From Streptomyces katrae (GTDB lineage Bacteria; Actinomycetota; Actinomycetes; Streptomycetales; Streptomycetaceae): a stretch of DNA of 64,000 nucleotides. The position numbers and the translations under genes were made by a program. This document shows positions 33,912 to 42,924 of this stretch, in pieces. The DNA lies in NCBI RefSeq assembly GCF_002028425.1, contig NZ_CP020042.1, positions 4,439,560 through 4,503,559 of the forward strand. Reading direction: 5' to 3'. The notes beneath the pieces are model-generated. The model made no database searches. It was not told the origin of the DNA and was given only the letters and a program-made list of their open reading frames with translations. Every line of letters begins with the position of its first letter. The stretch's first letter is position 1.

Positions 33912-34493
33912 ATGCTGTCCGGACAGGTACGCAGGGTCAGATTCGGCGCGGTGCTCGTGGCGGTGGTGCTGTCGCTCACCGGGTTCTCCACGGGCGGGGG
34001 CCACGGCAAGAGCGACGGCGGCGGGGGCGGCTGCTCCAGCTCCAAGAGCAAGAGCAAGAGCAGGACCACGAAGACGAGCCAGGGCACCGGCACCGGCACC
34101 CGCACCGACAGCGGCCCGGCCGCTACCGCCTCGCCCACCGCGAGCACCGGGCCCGCCACCGCCTACGTGGTGTCCTGCATCGACGCCGGCACGGCCCGCC
34201 CCTCCAGCACCATCGAGGTCACCTCGCGGCTCGACCGCACCGCCACCTTCTCCGTGACCCTGCGGCGCGAGGGCGTCGGCGCGGGCCTCATCGAGACGTC
34301 CACGGTCCTGGTCACCCTGGAACCGCGCCGGACCGCCAGGGAGGTCGTCCCCCTGCGGGCCGAGGACCGGGCGGAGGACGTCAAGGACTGCCGGATCACG
34401 GGGATCACCACCGCGCCCGCCACCGTGTCCCCGAGCCCCACGCCGACGTCGCCCACGCCCACGCCCACGTCCGCCGCCGCCCGCAAGCCCTGA
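33912..34493 (+). CDS. secreted Ser/Lys/Thr-rich hypothetical protein
   Basis: 193 aa, ATG at 33912. Signal-type N-terminus (RRVRFGAVLVAVVLSLTGFSTG) followed by a Gly/Ser/Lys linker (GGGGGCSSSKSKSKSRTTKTS) and a Thr/Ser-rich spacer. The folded part (~85-170: VVSCIDAGTARPSSTIEVTSRLDRTATFSVTLRREG, with two Cys that could form a disulfide) looks like an all-beta domain. Ends in a PSPTPTSPTPTPTS tail typical of cell-wall-spanning proteins. Function unknown; converges with the enoyl-CoA hydratase gene with zero spacing. Confidence 0.65.
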   Translation: MLSGQVRRVRFGAVLVAVVLSLTGFSTGGGHGKSDGGGGGCSSSKSKSKSRTTKTSQGTGTGTRTDSGPAATASPTASTGPATAYVVSCIDAGTARPSSTIEVTSRLDRTATFSVTLRREGVGAGLIETSTVLVTLEPRRTAREVVPLRAEDRAEDVKDCRITGITTAPATVSPSPTPTSPTPTPTSAAARKP

Positions 34494-35270
34494 TCAGCGC
34501 AGCCGGAACTCCGACCCCGGCCGGCGCCCCGCGAACAGCTCCGCCTGGCGCTCCGGCGGGAGGTTCCCCAGCGCGATCAGGGCCGGGGCCTGGGCGAGGG
34601 ACTGCTGCAGCGCGGCCTGCTTCGCCGACCACAGTGCCCGCACGGTGCCCTGGACGCCCTCCGTCGGGAACGCGGCCAGGGTCCGCGCCGACCGCAGCGC
34701 CGCCGCGAGCAGTTCCGCGGGCTCGGCCAGCTCCGAAACCAGGCCGATCTCGTACGCCCGGCGCGCGGAGAGCCGTTCCGCCGTGCCCATCAGCGACATC
34801 CGGGCGACCTCGCCGAAGGGCATCCGCTGCGCCATGTAGACGGCCTCGTAGGCGCTGACCATCCCGTACGAGGTGTGCGGGTCGAAGTAGGTGGCGGTGG
34901 TGGCCGACACGATGAACTCCGCCTCGCCCAGCAGGTAGAAGGCCCCGCCGCAGGCCATGCCGTTGACGGCGGCCACCACCGGCTTCCACAGGTCGTTCGC
35001 CTTCGGCCCGATGGCGACGAGGGGGTCGTCGGCCGAGTACGGGGAGGCCGGCTGCGGCACCTGCGCCGAGCGGTCGATGCCGGTGCAGAACGCGGCCGTG
35101 CCCGCACCCGTCACCACCACCGCCCGCACCTCCTCGTCGAAGCGGAACTCCCGCCACACCGCCGCCAGTTCGGCCGCCGTGTCGAGGTCGACGGCGTTGT
35201 GCCGGTGCTCCCGGTCCAGGGTGACGACCGCGACCCCGGCCTCCTTGTCCCGCTCGACCCGCAGCGTCAT
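34494..35270 (-). CDS. enoyl-CoA hydratase/isomerase (second)
   Basis: 258 aa, ATG at 35270 overlapping the DUF35 stop. Crotonase motifs VAVVTLDREHRHNAVDLDTAAEL, GTAAFCTGIDRSAQ (oxyanion hole) and VAAVNGMACGGAFYLLGEAEFIVS, then TSYGMVSAYEAVYMAQRMPFGEVARMSLMG. The Glu-containing catalytic loop of hydratases is not obvious, as in several ring-processing crotonases. It is the third gene of the thiolase-DUF35-hydratase operon transcribed leftward from the operator at 37011. Probably hydrates or cleaves an unsaturated acyl-CoA. Confidence 0.87.
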   Translation of the reverse strand: MTLRVERDKEAGVAVVTLDREHRHNAVDLDTAAELAAVWREFRFDEEVRAVVVTGAGTAAFCTGIDRSAQVPQPASPYSADDPLVAIGPKANDLWKPVVAAVNGMACGGAFYLLGEAEFIVSATTATYFDPHTSYGMVSAYEAVYMAQRMPFGEVARMSLMGTAERLSARRAYEIGLVSELAEPAELLAAALRSARTLAAFPTEGVQGTVRALWSAKQAALQQSLAQAPALIALGNLPPERQAELFAGRRPGSEFRLR

Positions 35271-35725
35271 GACTTCCCCGGGATCCAGCGCGGCACGGTC
35301 ATCCCGCCCGTCTCGGTGAACACCACCTGCACCTGCGCCCCGATCCGCAGCCGGGACGGGTCCACCGAGTCGAGCGGGGCGTCCGCAGAGGCGACCAGGT
35401 TCCCCGCCAGCCGGATGTGCGGGGCGTCCGAGAGCTCGACCAGGATGACGTTGTACGGCGCCTGCGCCGCGTAGGCCGGCAGCAGTGGGGGGTGCGGCAG
35501 GACGTAGGACCAGATCCGGCCCCGCCCGCTCATCAGGCGCCACTCCGACTCGAAGGACCCGCAGTGCGGGCAGCAGGGCCGGGGCGGGAAGCGCAGCCGG
35601 CCGCAGGAGGTGCAGGCCTGGACGCGGAGCTCGCCGCGGGCGGCGTACTCCCAGAAGGGGGCGCCGTCCTCGTCGGGGACGGGGAGCAGGAGCTGGAGTT
35701 CGTCGGCGCCGGGGGCGGTGGTCAT
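35267..35725 (-). CDS. DUF35 OB-fold/zinc-ribbon protein (thiolase partner)
   Basis: 152 aa, ATG at 35725. Zinc ribbon C38-x2-C41...C52-x2-C55 then OB-fold (GRIWSYVLPHPPLLPAYAAQAPYNVILVEL, RLRIGAQVQVVF). Encoded between a thiolase and a hydratase, with a 4-base overlap to the latter: the classic DUF35 arrangement in which the protein organises acyl-CoA transfer in a thiolase complex. Paralogue of the gene at 19209. Confidence 0.9.
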   Translation of the reverse strand: MTTAPGADELQLLLPVPDEDGAPFWEYAARGELRVQACTSCGRLRFPPRPCCPHCGSFESEWRLMSGRGRIWSYVLPHPPLLPAYAAQAPYNVILVELSDAPHIRLAGNLVASADAPLDSVDPSRLRIGAQVQVVFTETGGMTVPRWIPGKS

Positions 35726-35805
35726 CGTGCGGCTCCTAGGGGAGGGGCTCGGGGCGGGCGCGCGGCTCGGGCGCGTGGCTCGGGGGCGCGGCTCGGGCGG
35801 GCGGC

Positions 35806-36957
35806 TCAGGCGCGCAGCAGGATCGCGGACGTGGGGACGCCCTCACCGGCCGTCACCAGGCAGGTCGCGGCGTCCGGCACCTGGGCGGTGGAGGTGCCGC
35901 GGAGCTGCTTGACGCCCTCGTTGATCAGGTTGAACCCGTGCACGTAGGCCTCGCTCAGGCCGCCGCCCCCGGTGTTGATGGGGAGCCGGCCGCCGATCTC
36001 CAGCGCCCCGCCCTCGGTGAAGGCGGCGCCCTCGCCGCGCCCGCAGAAGCCGTAGCCCTCCAGGGAGAGCGGGATCAGCGGGGTGAAGGCGTCGTAGATC
36101 TGGGCGACGTCCACGTCGGCGGGCCCGAAGTCGGCCTGCTTCCACAGGTGCCGGGCGGCGGTCCAGGCGGGCCCGGACAGCGGGTCGTCGTTCCAGTAGT
36201 TGACCATCCCGTGGTGCTGGGAGGGCAGGCCCTGGGCGGCGGAGTGCACGTAGACGGGCTTGTGCCGGCAGTCGCGGGCCCGCTCGGCGGAGACGACCAC
36301 GCAGGCCAGGGCCCCGTCGGTCTCCAGGCAGTTGTCGAAGAGGCAGAGCGGGTCGCTGATCATGCGGGAGGTCATGTACATCTCGCGGGTCAGCGGGCGT
36401 TCGTACATCATCGCGGCGGGGTTCTCGTTGGCGCGGTTGCGGCAGGCCATGGCGACGTTGAAGAGGTGGTCGCGGGTGGCGCCGTACTCGTGCATGTAGC
36501 GGCGGGCCAGCATGCCGATCTCGTCGGCGGGCCGCAGCAGCCCGAAGGGGCGGGTCCACTGGCCGGGGGTGGGCAGCTGGACGGCGGTGTTCTTCCAGGG
36601 GCGCGGGCCGGAGCCGCGCTTGCGGGAGCGCCAGGCGACGCCGACGGTGGCCTGGCCGGTGGCTATGGCGGCGGCGAGGTGGCCGACGGTGGCGCAGGAG
36701 CCGCCGCCGCCGTAGCCGACCTTGGAGAAGAAGGTGACGTCGCCGGCGCCGATGGCCTTGGCGACCTCGACCTCGTCGGTCTCCTCCATCGTGTAGGAGG
36801 CGAAGGCGTCGACCTCGCCGGGGGCGATGCCCGCGTCGGCGAGCGCGGCGAGGATCGCCCGGCAGGCCAGTTCCTTCTCCGAGGCGGGTAGCCGCTTGGC
36901 AAAGGGGGTCTGGCCGATGCCGACGATTGCCGTAGCGTCCTTGAGCGTTGCCGCCAT
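35806..36957 (-). CDS. SCP2-type thiolase (acetyl-CoA acetyltransferase-like)
   Basis: 383 aa, ATG at 36957 with GGAGGTGG. Thiolase family with DATAIVGIGQTPFAK, GYGGGGSCATVGHLAAAIATGQ (Cys aligned with the acylated nucleophile, unlike the 24310 paralogue), HEYGATRDHLFNVAMACR, DPLCLFDNCLETDGA, AQIYDAFTPLIPLSLEGYGFCGRGEG and NTGGGGLSEAYVHG. Catalyses thiolytic or aldol-type C-C cleavage of an acyl-CoA, probably with the DUF35 protein encoded 80 bases downstream. Divergent from the AMP-ligase gene; operator palindrome at 37011-37027. Confidence 0.9.
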   Translation of the reverse strand: MAATLKDATAIVGIGQTPFAKRLPASEKELACRAILAALADAGIAPGEVDAFASYTMEETDEVEVAKAIGAGDVTFFSKVGYGGGGSCATVGHLAAAIATGQATVGVAWRSRKRGSGPRPWKNTAVQLPTPGQWTRPFGLLRPADEIGMLARRYMHEYGATRDHLFNVAMACRNRANENPAAMMYERPLTREMYMTSRMISDPLCLFDNCLETDGALACVVVSAERARDCRHKPVYVHSAAQGLPSQHHGMVNYWNDDPLSGPAWTAARHLWKQADFGPADVDVAQIYDAFTPLIPLSLEGYGFCGRGEGAAFTEGGALEIGGRLPINTGGGGLSEAYVHGFNLINEGVKQLRGTSTAQVPDAATCLVTAGEGVPTSAILLRA

Positions 36958-37010
36958 CGCCACCTCCGGGGTGCGTCGGTACTGCTGACAGCCGCGAAGG
37001 CTACAGCTAA

Positions 37011-37027
37011 TCTGACGGATAGTCAGC
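37011..37027. promoter_or_regulatory. TetR-type palindromic operator, copy 8
   Basis: TCTGACGGATAGTCAGC, in the 98-bp gap between the divergent thiolase operon and the AMP-forming ligase gene; probably controls both. Confidence 0.78.
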
Positions 37028-37055
37028 TACCGGGATCCGGCGGAGGGGGCGGTCG

Positions 37056-38942
37056 ATGGACCGAGGCGGCGACCACGAACACACCGGCACGAACGGCTCC
37101 GCACCCCCGGCCGGCGTGACCGCGGCCGGCGTGACCGCGGCTGGTGCGACCGGGGGCGGTGCGACCGGGGGCGGTGTGCCCCCGGCCGACGAGGCCCCGG
37201 CCGGTGTGGCCGGTGGCGACGGGCTCGCCCGCGGCGTGCGCCCCGACGGGGAGGGGGGCGCCGGCGAGGCGGCCGCCGGCGGGTTCGCCGGCGGGTTCGC
37301 CGGTGGGGGCCCGGGCTCCGGTGGGGGCGGTCCCGCCGATCCGCGCGGCGACCTGCGCTGGGGAACCGTCGCCGCCCTCGTGCGGGACGCCGCCCGCCGC
37401 CACGCCCGCCGCGAGGCCGTCGTCGACGGCCGTACCCGCCTCGACTACGCCCAGCTCGGCGAACGCGTCGAACGGGCCGCCGCCGCCTGCCTCGCCGCCG
37501 GCCTCGAACCCGGCGACCGGGTCGCCGTCTGGGCCCCCAACACCGTCGACTGGATCGTCTCCGCCCTCGGCGCCGTCACCGCCGGCGCGGTCCTCGTCCC
37601 CCTCAACACCCGCTTCAAGGGCGCCGAGGCCGCCTACGTCCTCCGGCGCAGCCGCGCCCGCCTGCTGTTCGTCACCGGCACCTTCCTCGGCACCTCCTAC
37701 GTGGCCTCACTGCGCCGCGCCGCCGCCGAAGGCACCGGCAGCGGGCCGCTGCCCGGCCTGCCCCACCTCGAACAGGTCGTCGTCCTCGCCGACGACGCCC
37801 CCGCCGACTTCCGCACCTGGAAGGACTTCCTCGCCGCAGGCGACGACGTGCCGGCCGCCGCCGTCCGCGCCCGCGCCGACGCGATAGCCCCCGACGCCCC
37901 CTCCGACATCATCTTCACCTCCGGCACCACCGGCAGCCCCAAGGGCGCCGTCATCACCCACGCCCAGACCCTGCGCTGCTACGCCGTCTGGAGCGAGCTC
38001 GCCGGACTGCGCGAGGGCGACCGCTACCTCATCGTGAACCCCTTCTTCCACACCTTCGGCTACAAGGCCGGGATCATCGCCTGCCTGATGCGCGGGGCCA
38101 CGATGGTCCCCCAGCCCGTCTTCAACGTGGACACCGTCCTCGCCAACATCGCCGCCGAGCGGATCTCCGTCCTCCCCGGCCCGCCCACCCTCCACCAGTC
38201 CCTCCTGGACCACCCCCAGCGCGACCACCACGACCTCTCCGCCCTGCGGCTGGTCGTCACCGGGGCCGCCGTCGTCCCCCTCCAGCTCGTCGAACGGCTC
38301 CGCGCCGAACTCCGCATCGCCACCGTCCTCACCGCCTACGGCCTCTCCGAGGCGGCCGGCATCGTCACCATGTGCCGCCGCGGCGACCCGGCCGAGGTCA
38401 TCGCCGCCACCTCCGGCCGCGCCATCCCCGGCACCGAGCTGCGCATCACCGGCCCCGACGGCACCGCCCAGGACCCGGGCACCCCCGGCGAGGTCTGGGT
38501 CCGCGGCCACCACGTGATGCGCGGCTACTTCGAGGACCCCGAAGGCACCGCCCGCACCCTCACCCCCGAGGGCTGGCTGCGCACCGGCGACGTCGGCGTC
38601 CTCGACGGCGGCGGCAACCTGCGCATCACCGACCGGATCAAGGACATGTTCATCGTCGGCGGCTTCAACGCCTACCCCGCCGAGATCGAGCAACTCCTCG
38701 GGCTCCACCCGGACATCGCCGACGTCGCCGTCGTCGGCATCCCCGACCCCCGGCTCGGCGAGGTCGGCAAGGCCTATGCCGTCCGCCGCCCCGGCTCCAC
38801 CCTCACCGCCGACGACCTGATCGCCTGGTCGCGCCGCGAGATGGCCAACTACAAGGTGCCGCGCGAGGTGGAGTTCGTCCCCGACCTGCCGCGCAACGCG
38901 AGCGGCAAGGTACTCAAGACGGAACTCCGCGCCCGCCGCTGA
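37056..38942 (+). CDS. AMP-forming fatty-acid/alicyclic acid CoA ligase (FadD-like)
   Basis: 628 aa, ATG at 37056 with GGAGGGGG. ANL adenylating enzyme: TSGTTGSPKG (P-loop), YGLSEAAG, WLRTGDVGVLDGGG, DRIKDMFIVGGFNAYPAEIE, and the C-terminal Lys in NASGKVLKTEL. Activates a carboxylic acid to acyl-CoA, the entry step of the pathway. The first ~95 residues are an unusual Gly/Ala/Val-rich extension with VTAAG and ATGGG repeats absent from typical FadD3/FadD17-like enzymes; the enzyme domain begins near GDLRWGTVAALV. A later start would avoid the extension, but only the first ATG has a good ribosome site. Confidence 0.9.
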   Translation: MDRGGDHEHTGTNGSAPPAGVTAAGVTAAGATGGGATGGGVPPADEAPAGVAGGDGLARGVRPDGEGGAGEAAAGGFAGGFAGGGPGSGGGGPADPRGDLRWGTVAALVRDAARRHARREAVVDGRTRLDYAQLGERVERAAAACLAAGLEPGDRVAVWAPNTVDWIVSALGAVTAGAVLVPLNTRFKGAEAAYVLRRSRARLLFVTGTFLGTSYVASLRRAAAEGTGSGPLPGLPHLEQVVVLADDAPADFRTWKDFLAAGDDVPAAAVRARADAIAPDAPSDIIFTSGTTGSPKGAVITHAQTLRCYAVWSELAGLREGDRYLIVNPFFHTFGYKAGIIACLMRGATMVPQPVFNVDTVLANIAAERISVLPGPPTLHQSLLDHPQRDHHDLSALRLVVTGAAVVPLQLVERLRAELRIATVLTAYGLSEAAGIVTMCRRGDPAEVIAATSGRAIPGTELRITGPDGTAQDPGTPGEVWVRGHHVMRGYFEDPEGTARTLTPEGWLRTGDVGVLDGGGNLRITDRIKDMFIVGGFNAYPAEIEQLLGLHPDIADVAVVGIPDPRLGEVGKAYAVRRPGSTLTADDLIAWSRREMANYKVPREVEFVPDLPRNASGKVLKTELRARR

Positions 38943-39002
38943 CCCCCGGACGGCCACGACGTCCCCGGCCCGCCCCCGGACACCGCCCCGCGCCGGCGTA
39001 CG

Positions 39003-39722
39003 TCAAGCGACCGCCCGCAGGCCGGCCGTGCGCGGGGCGGCGGCGCCCGCGTACGCCAGGTCGGCGCGGGCGGCGCACTCGTGGGCCGCCAGGTCGCGGC
39101 CCAGCGGGGACAGGGCCGCGGCGAACAGGAGGGCGCCCAGCGGGATCAGGTCCAGGCTGACGGCCATCACCGCCGTGCCCAGCAGCACCGCCACCGGACG
39201 CCACACCCCGGTCCGGCGCTGCACGGCCAGCTGCGTCACGAGCCACAGCAGGCCCACGTAGAACAGCATCGACCCCACCGAGTAGACGACCGGCTCCACA
39301 CCCGGCCGGCCCTGGACCTCCTCGAACAGCCGGTCCATGCCCGCCCGGTCGGTGGCCTGGAAGCCGACCACCAGGTCGATGCCCGCCTGCGCCACGGCCG
39401 CCACCGCCCCCGCCAGCCCGAGCCCGGTCGCCACACCGGCGCCCGCCCGGCCCGCGCGTCCGGCGGGTACCGCCAGGCGCCGCAGCCCGAGGAACACCGC
39501 GCCGAACAGCACCAGCCCGGCCGCCAGGAAGACGTGCCCGACGGTCCAGGCGGGACCCGGCCCGTGGCCCGGGTCGGCCAGCCGGACCACTCCGTACACC
39601 AGCACGCACAGCGGCGCGAAGACGAAAGCCGCCCGGACGAACCCGGCCCACCGGGGCCCCCACGGCCGCCGGCCCCCGCCGGCCCGTCCCGAAATCCCGT
39701 ACACAAAAGCTTCGTTGGTCAT
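39003..39722 (-). CDS. multi-pass membrane protein, DUF4386-like
   Basis: 239 aa, ATG at 39722. Six predicted helices (AGFVRAAFVFAPLCVLVYGVV, TVGHVFLAAGLVLFGAVFLGL, GLGLAGAVAAVAQAGIDLVVG, VVYSVGSMLFYVGLLWLVTQL, PVAVLLGTAVMAVSLDLI and PLGALLFAAALSPLG). The layout is similar to DUF4386-type membrane proteins; function unknown. The IS21-like element at 39858 lies 135 bases upstream of its start, so the element may have separated this gene from its former divergent neighbour, the sialidase gene. Confidence 0.6.
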   Translation of the reverse strand: MTNEAFVYGISGRAGGGRRPWGPRWAGFVRAAFVFAPLCVLVYGVVRLADPGHGPGPAWTVGHVFLAAGLVLFGAVFLGLRRLAVPAGRAGRAGAGVATGLGLAGAVAAVAQAGIDLVVGFQATDRAGMDRLFEEVQGRPGVEPVVYSVGSMLFYVGLLWLVTQLAVQRRTGVWRPVAVLLGTAVMAVSLDLIPLGALLFAAALSPLGRDLAAHECAARADLAYAGAAAPRTAGLRAVA

Positions 39723-39852
39723 ACCGCGATCCTCCCCGCCCCCCGCGCCGCCCCGGATCCGGCATCACCCCCACCCGAACCCCAACGTCACCCGGACACC
39801 ACCCCCACCCGGACCCCACCCCACCGCCCACCCCGAGGCGATCCCGACGCGC

Positions 39853-39857
39853 CCCCG
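39853..39857. repeat. target-site duplication, left (CCCCG)
   Basis: CCCCG directly abuts the TGT end of the element and is repeated at 43218-43222 beyond the other end. Confidence 0.65.
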
Positions 39858-39923
39858 TGTCGTGCGCAGGGTGGATGTCAGCGGGATACGCAGGGTTATG
39901 ACAGTGGGATCGCAGAGTCCGTG

Positions 39924-40050
39924 TCAGTAGGCGGCGAGGTCTCCGAGGGCGTGGTGCTGGCCGGCGTCGGTGGGGTCGATGTGTGAGCGGGCGTGCCCAT
40001 CTCTGATCACAGGCGTGGGTGGGGAGCCGTCGTCAACGGTGGCGCGCAAG
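39924..40050 (-). pseudogene. possible transposase C-terminal remnant
   Basis: A minus-strand frame ends VIRDGHARSHIDPTDAGQHH then ALGDLAAY and stops at 39924-39926, next to the left end repeats, where an IS21-like or related transposase gene would normally end. The IRDG...IDPT pattern vaguely resembles the tail of integrase-core (rve) transposases. Too short to identify. Confidence 0.3.
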
Positions 40051-40062
40051 CTGCCCTGACGT

Positions 40063-40100
40063 GCACCGGCCCGGCCCCGAGACCGGGGCCGGGCCGGTGC
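40063..40100. terminator. strong hairpin terminator
   Basis: 16-bp perfect stem (40063-40078 with 40085-40100, GCACCGGCCCGGCCCC and its complement), loop GAGACC, just downstream of the minus-strand secreted-protein gene. Confidence 0.8.
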
Positions 40101-40122
40101 GCTCCGACGAGAGCTGTGGGTG

Positions 40123-42924
40123 TCAGCGCAGGGTGAACGGTGCCACGTGTGTCGTGGTGTCAGCTCCGCTGATGGTGAACTGCAGGGTGTAGCTGCCGTC
40201 CGCCAGCCCCCGGGTGGGGAGGTTGACGATGTAGCCGCGAAGTTGCGCGTCATACCGGAAAGGGGTCGTGAACGGCACGGTGGTGGGACCGACGATTTGG
40301 CTGGGTGTGAGGGTGATGCCAGGGCTGGACAGGTTGGCGCCGTTGACGTCGCAAATCCGGAGCCTGATCGGGACCGTGCTGTTCCCGCCGCGGATCGGCC
40401 GGTTCGGGTCGTAGAGCAGGCAGATCCGGTACGCGACGGTGTACGTGACGCTCTTGGTGGCCGGGTTGGCGGCGACGTCCGTGGCGTTCACGGTGAAGGT
40501 GTGCGAGCCGAACGTCGAGGTGTCGATCTGGCTGCCGTTCGGGACTGTACCGACGCAGCTCGCCACACCAGAGGTGGCGTCCGCGCACGCGTAGGACGCC
40601 GTGACCGACTGTTGGAACAGGTATGTGGCGGCCGTCGGGCGCACGATGTTGATCGTCGGCGCCGCGGTGTCCAGGCGCACCGTGATCGTCTGGGGCGCGG
40701 ACGTGTTCCCGGCGTTGTCGGTGGCGGTGAAGGTCACCGTCGTCACGCCGTCCACCGTGATCGGCACGGCGGCGCTCGCGCCGGGCACGTCGGTGGATGC
40801 GACCGGCTGGGCGCCGCTCGCGCTGTAGGTGATCTTCTGGATGCCGGAGCCGCAGGATCCGTCACTACCACTGATGTCGACCGTCGCCGGGCTGCTGTTG
40901 TTCCAGCCGGCGCCGTTCGGCGACGGCGAGACGCTCGCGGAGGCCGTCGGCGGGGACGTGTCCGCGTCGTATGTGAACCTACCGGCGGCGGTGACCGGGC
41001 TGGTGCCGTTGGCGTTGGTCACCGTGACGTCCACCGTGCCCCGCGCCTGCGGGGGCACGTCCGCGGTCAATTCCTCGGGCCCGGTCACGTGCGCGAACGG
41101 GGCCTCCACCGAGCCGAACCTGACGGTGGCGCCGCTCGTGGGGAATTCCGTACCGCGCACGGTCACGGTGTTCACGCATTGGGCGAGTTCGGGCGCGTGG
41201 TTCGGGGTGACGCTCGTGACGGTCGGCGGGGACAGCGTGACACGGTCCATCGCGGTGCCCCAGTCACCGCCGAAGATCCCGGTGTTGGCGATGGCGCCGA
41301 TCTGCTGGACGGTCCAGACGTCCTTGGGATTGCTGGGGTCGCGGGCGGTGCCGGAGTAGTCGCCCCAGCGCAGGTCGGTGCCGCAGTTGCACGAGTAGGC
41401 CTGGGTGCCTGCTGCGTAGAAGTCGCCGAAGGTCCTGGCGGGGAAGTTGCCGCCCGGGACGGCGATTGCCACTCCGGTGGGGAACCTGCTGGGTGAGGAA
41501 GCGGTGAATCCGGAGAACAGGTCGTCCTCGTCGTTCAGGGCCACCGAACCGTAGTAGAGGTATCCACCCACGAGGCCGAGGTTGATGTTGGTCGCGAGGG
41601 TCTGGGTCGCGCCGGTCGCGACCTGGACGTAGCGGAGGCAGGAGCGGTCCCCGGTGTCGCCGGTGGGAGTGCACTGGACGTTGAAGACGCCCCAAAGGTG
41701 GTTGTTCTGCCACGCGACCGAGAGCATCCGGTCGTCGTTCGTCGCGACGGTGGCGTCGCCCCCGGGTGGCTGAGCCGCGCATCCCCTGTCGCCGCCGCAC
41801 TTCGGCGGCGGGGCCGTGCTTCCGATGGCGATGGTGTTCTCGGTCTGGGTGACTGTGCTGACGCCAGGCACGCCGGTGAACGTGTGCACCACCACGTTGG
41901 TGGGGTCACGCGGGTCGTGCTCCATCGCGAGCTGGTCGTTGATCCCCGACAGCGAGGTGGCCGGGACGATCTGGAACCTGCCGGTGTCCTGGCCGAACGT
42001 CGTGAAGCTGACCGTGCCTCGGGCCAGCAGGTCGGCCTTGTTGGCGACCACGGTCACCGCGCCCAGGTACGAATCCGGATCCGTCTCGGGTTTTGTGAGG
42101 TCGTAGTTGTTCCAGCTCAGTGTGACCTTGTCGTTGCTGTAGCCGAGCTTCGGCTGGTCCTGCCGGATGTTGGAGGTGTTGCTCCCGGCGATGTAAACGC
42201 TCCAGTGCCCGCGAGGGTCGGAGCTGTCGCTGACCGCGACGTCGTTTTCGTCGCCGCCAGCCAGGACTCCCTCGTACGCGGCGAAGAAACGACCGGACCC
42301 CGCGTCGTAATGCACCCGCGGATCCCCGCCCGTGCCCGCCGCGAAGCCGAAGAAGGCACCCAGGTCGAAGGGCGCACCGACGGCGTTGCCGGCCTTGTCG
42401 TAGACCTGGCCCGAGCGGTTCACGAACTGCACGATGTAGGTGGGGCCGACTGCAAGCTGAGTGTCAGACGGAGGGACGGAGTCCACGTTACCGAGCGTGC
42501 TGAAGGTCTTCAGCTGCTGGATGACGGCCGTGGACGGCGCCGCCTTCGGGGATGCGCCGGTCTTCGGCGTCAGGGTCGCGGTGGTGACCGGCAGAGTCGG
42601 CTGCCTCATCGGTCCCACCGGCGCCGGGCCCTTCGGAGGGGCGAGGTAGGGCTGCCCCTGCGGCTCGGGGAGGCGCTTCGGCCGGGGCAGAGTGCGCACG
42701 TCCACGCGCTGCTTCACCTTGACCCTCGACAGCTTCCCCTCACCGTCCGCCCGCGACGGGCTGCCGGCCGTGGGGGGAACGCCGGGACGCGGCTCGGCCG
42801 CCGCCCCGCCGGCGGGTGCCGTCACCGTGAGCGTCACAGCAAGTGTGAGGAGCAGGGCGCGCGGCCAGCCGCGTACGGCGCGCATCACACATCGGTTCAC
42901 TCGGAGAGGTCGTCTCGACGACAC
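40123..42924 (-). CDS. large secreted protein with IPT/TIG and Ig-like domains
   Basis: 933 aa from GTG 42924 (AAGGGGGG site). The N-terminal signal region is Arg-rich then hydrophobic (GWPRALLLTLAVTLTVTAPAGGAAA). Residues ~130-580 are an unusual beta-propeller-like region (SDTQLAVGPTYIVQFVNRSG, DPRVHYDAGSGRFFAAYEG, WTVQQIGAIANTGIFGGDWG). Then an IPT/TIG-like domain (~590-680: VTSVTPNHAPELAQCVNTVTVRGTEF), Ig-like units with FTATDNAGNTSAP, and a PxSYTLQF ending. It is the sole intact gene of the bounded element. Codon use is noticeably less GC3-biased than its neighbours, suggesting foreign origin. Cell-surface binding or adhesion is a guess. Confidence 0.8.
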   Translation of the reverse strand: MSSRRPLRVNRCVMRAVRGWPRALLLTLAVTLTVTAPAGGAAAEPRPGVPPTAGSPSRADGEGKLSRVKVKQRVDVRTLPRPKRLPEPQGQPYLAPPKGPAPVGPMRQPTLPVTTATLTPKTGASPKAAPSTAVIQQLKTFSTLGNVDSVPPSDTQLAVGPTYIVQFVNRSGQVYDKAGNAVGAPFDLGAFFGFAAGTGGDPRVHYDAGSGRFFAAYEGVLAGGDENDVAVSDSSDPRGHWSVYIAGSNTSNIRQDQPKLGYSNDKVTLSWNNYDLTKPETDPDSYLGAVTVVANKADLLARGTVSFTTFGQDTGRFQIVPATSLSGINDQLAMEHDPRDPTNVVVHTFTGVPGVSTVTQTENTIAIGSTAPPPKCGGDRGCAAQPPGGDATVATNDDRMLSVAWQNNHLWGVFNVQCTPTGDTGDRSCLRYVQVATGATQTLATNINLGLVGGYLYYGSVALNDEDDLFSGFTASSPSRFPTGVAIAVPGGNFPARTFGDFYAAGTQAYSCNCGTDLRWGDYSGTARDPSNPKDVWTVQQIGAIANTGIFGGDWGTAMDRVTLSPPTVTSVTPNHAPELAQCVNTVTVRGTEFPTSGATVRFGSVEAPFAHVTGPEELTADVPPQARGTVDVTVTNANGTSPVTAAGRFTYDADTSPPTASASVSPSPNGAGWNNSSPATVDISGSDGSCGSGIQKITYSASGAQPVASTDVPGASAAVPITVDGVTTVTFTATDNAGNTSAPQTITVRLDTAAPTINIVRPTAATYLFQQSVTASYACADATSGVASCVGTVPNGSQIDTSTFGSHTFTVNATDVAANPATKSVTYTVAYRICLLYDPNRPIRGGNSTVPIRLRICDVNGANLSSPGITLTPSQIVGPTTVPFTTPFRYDAQLRGYIVNLPTRGLADGSYTLQFTISGADTTTHVAPFTLR

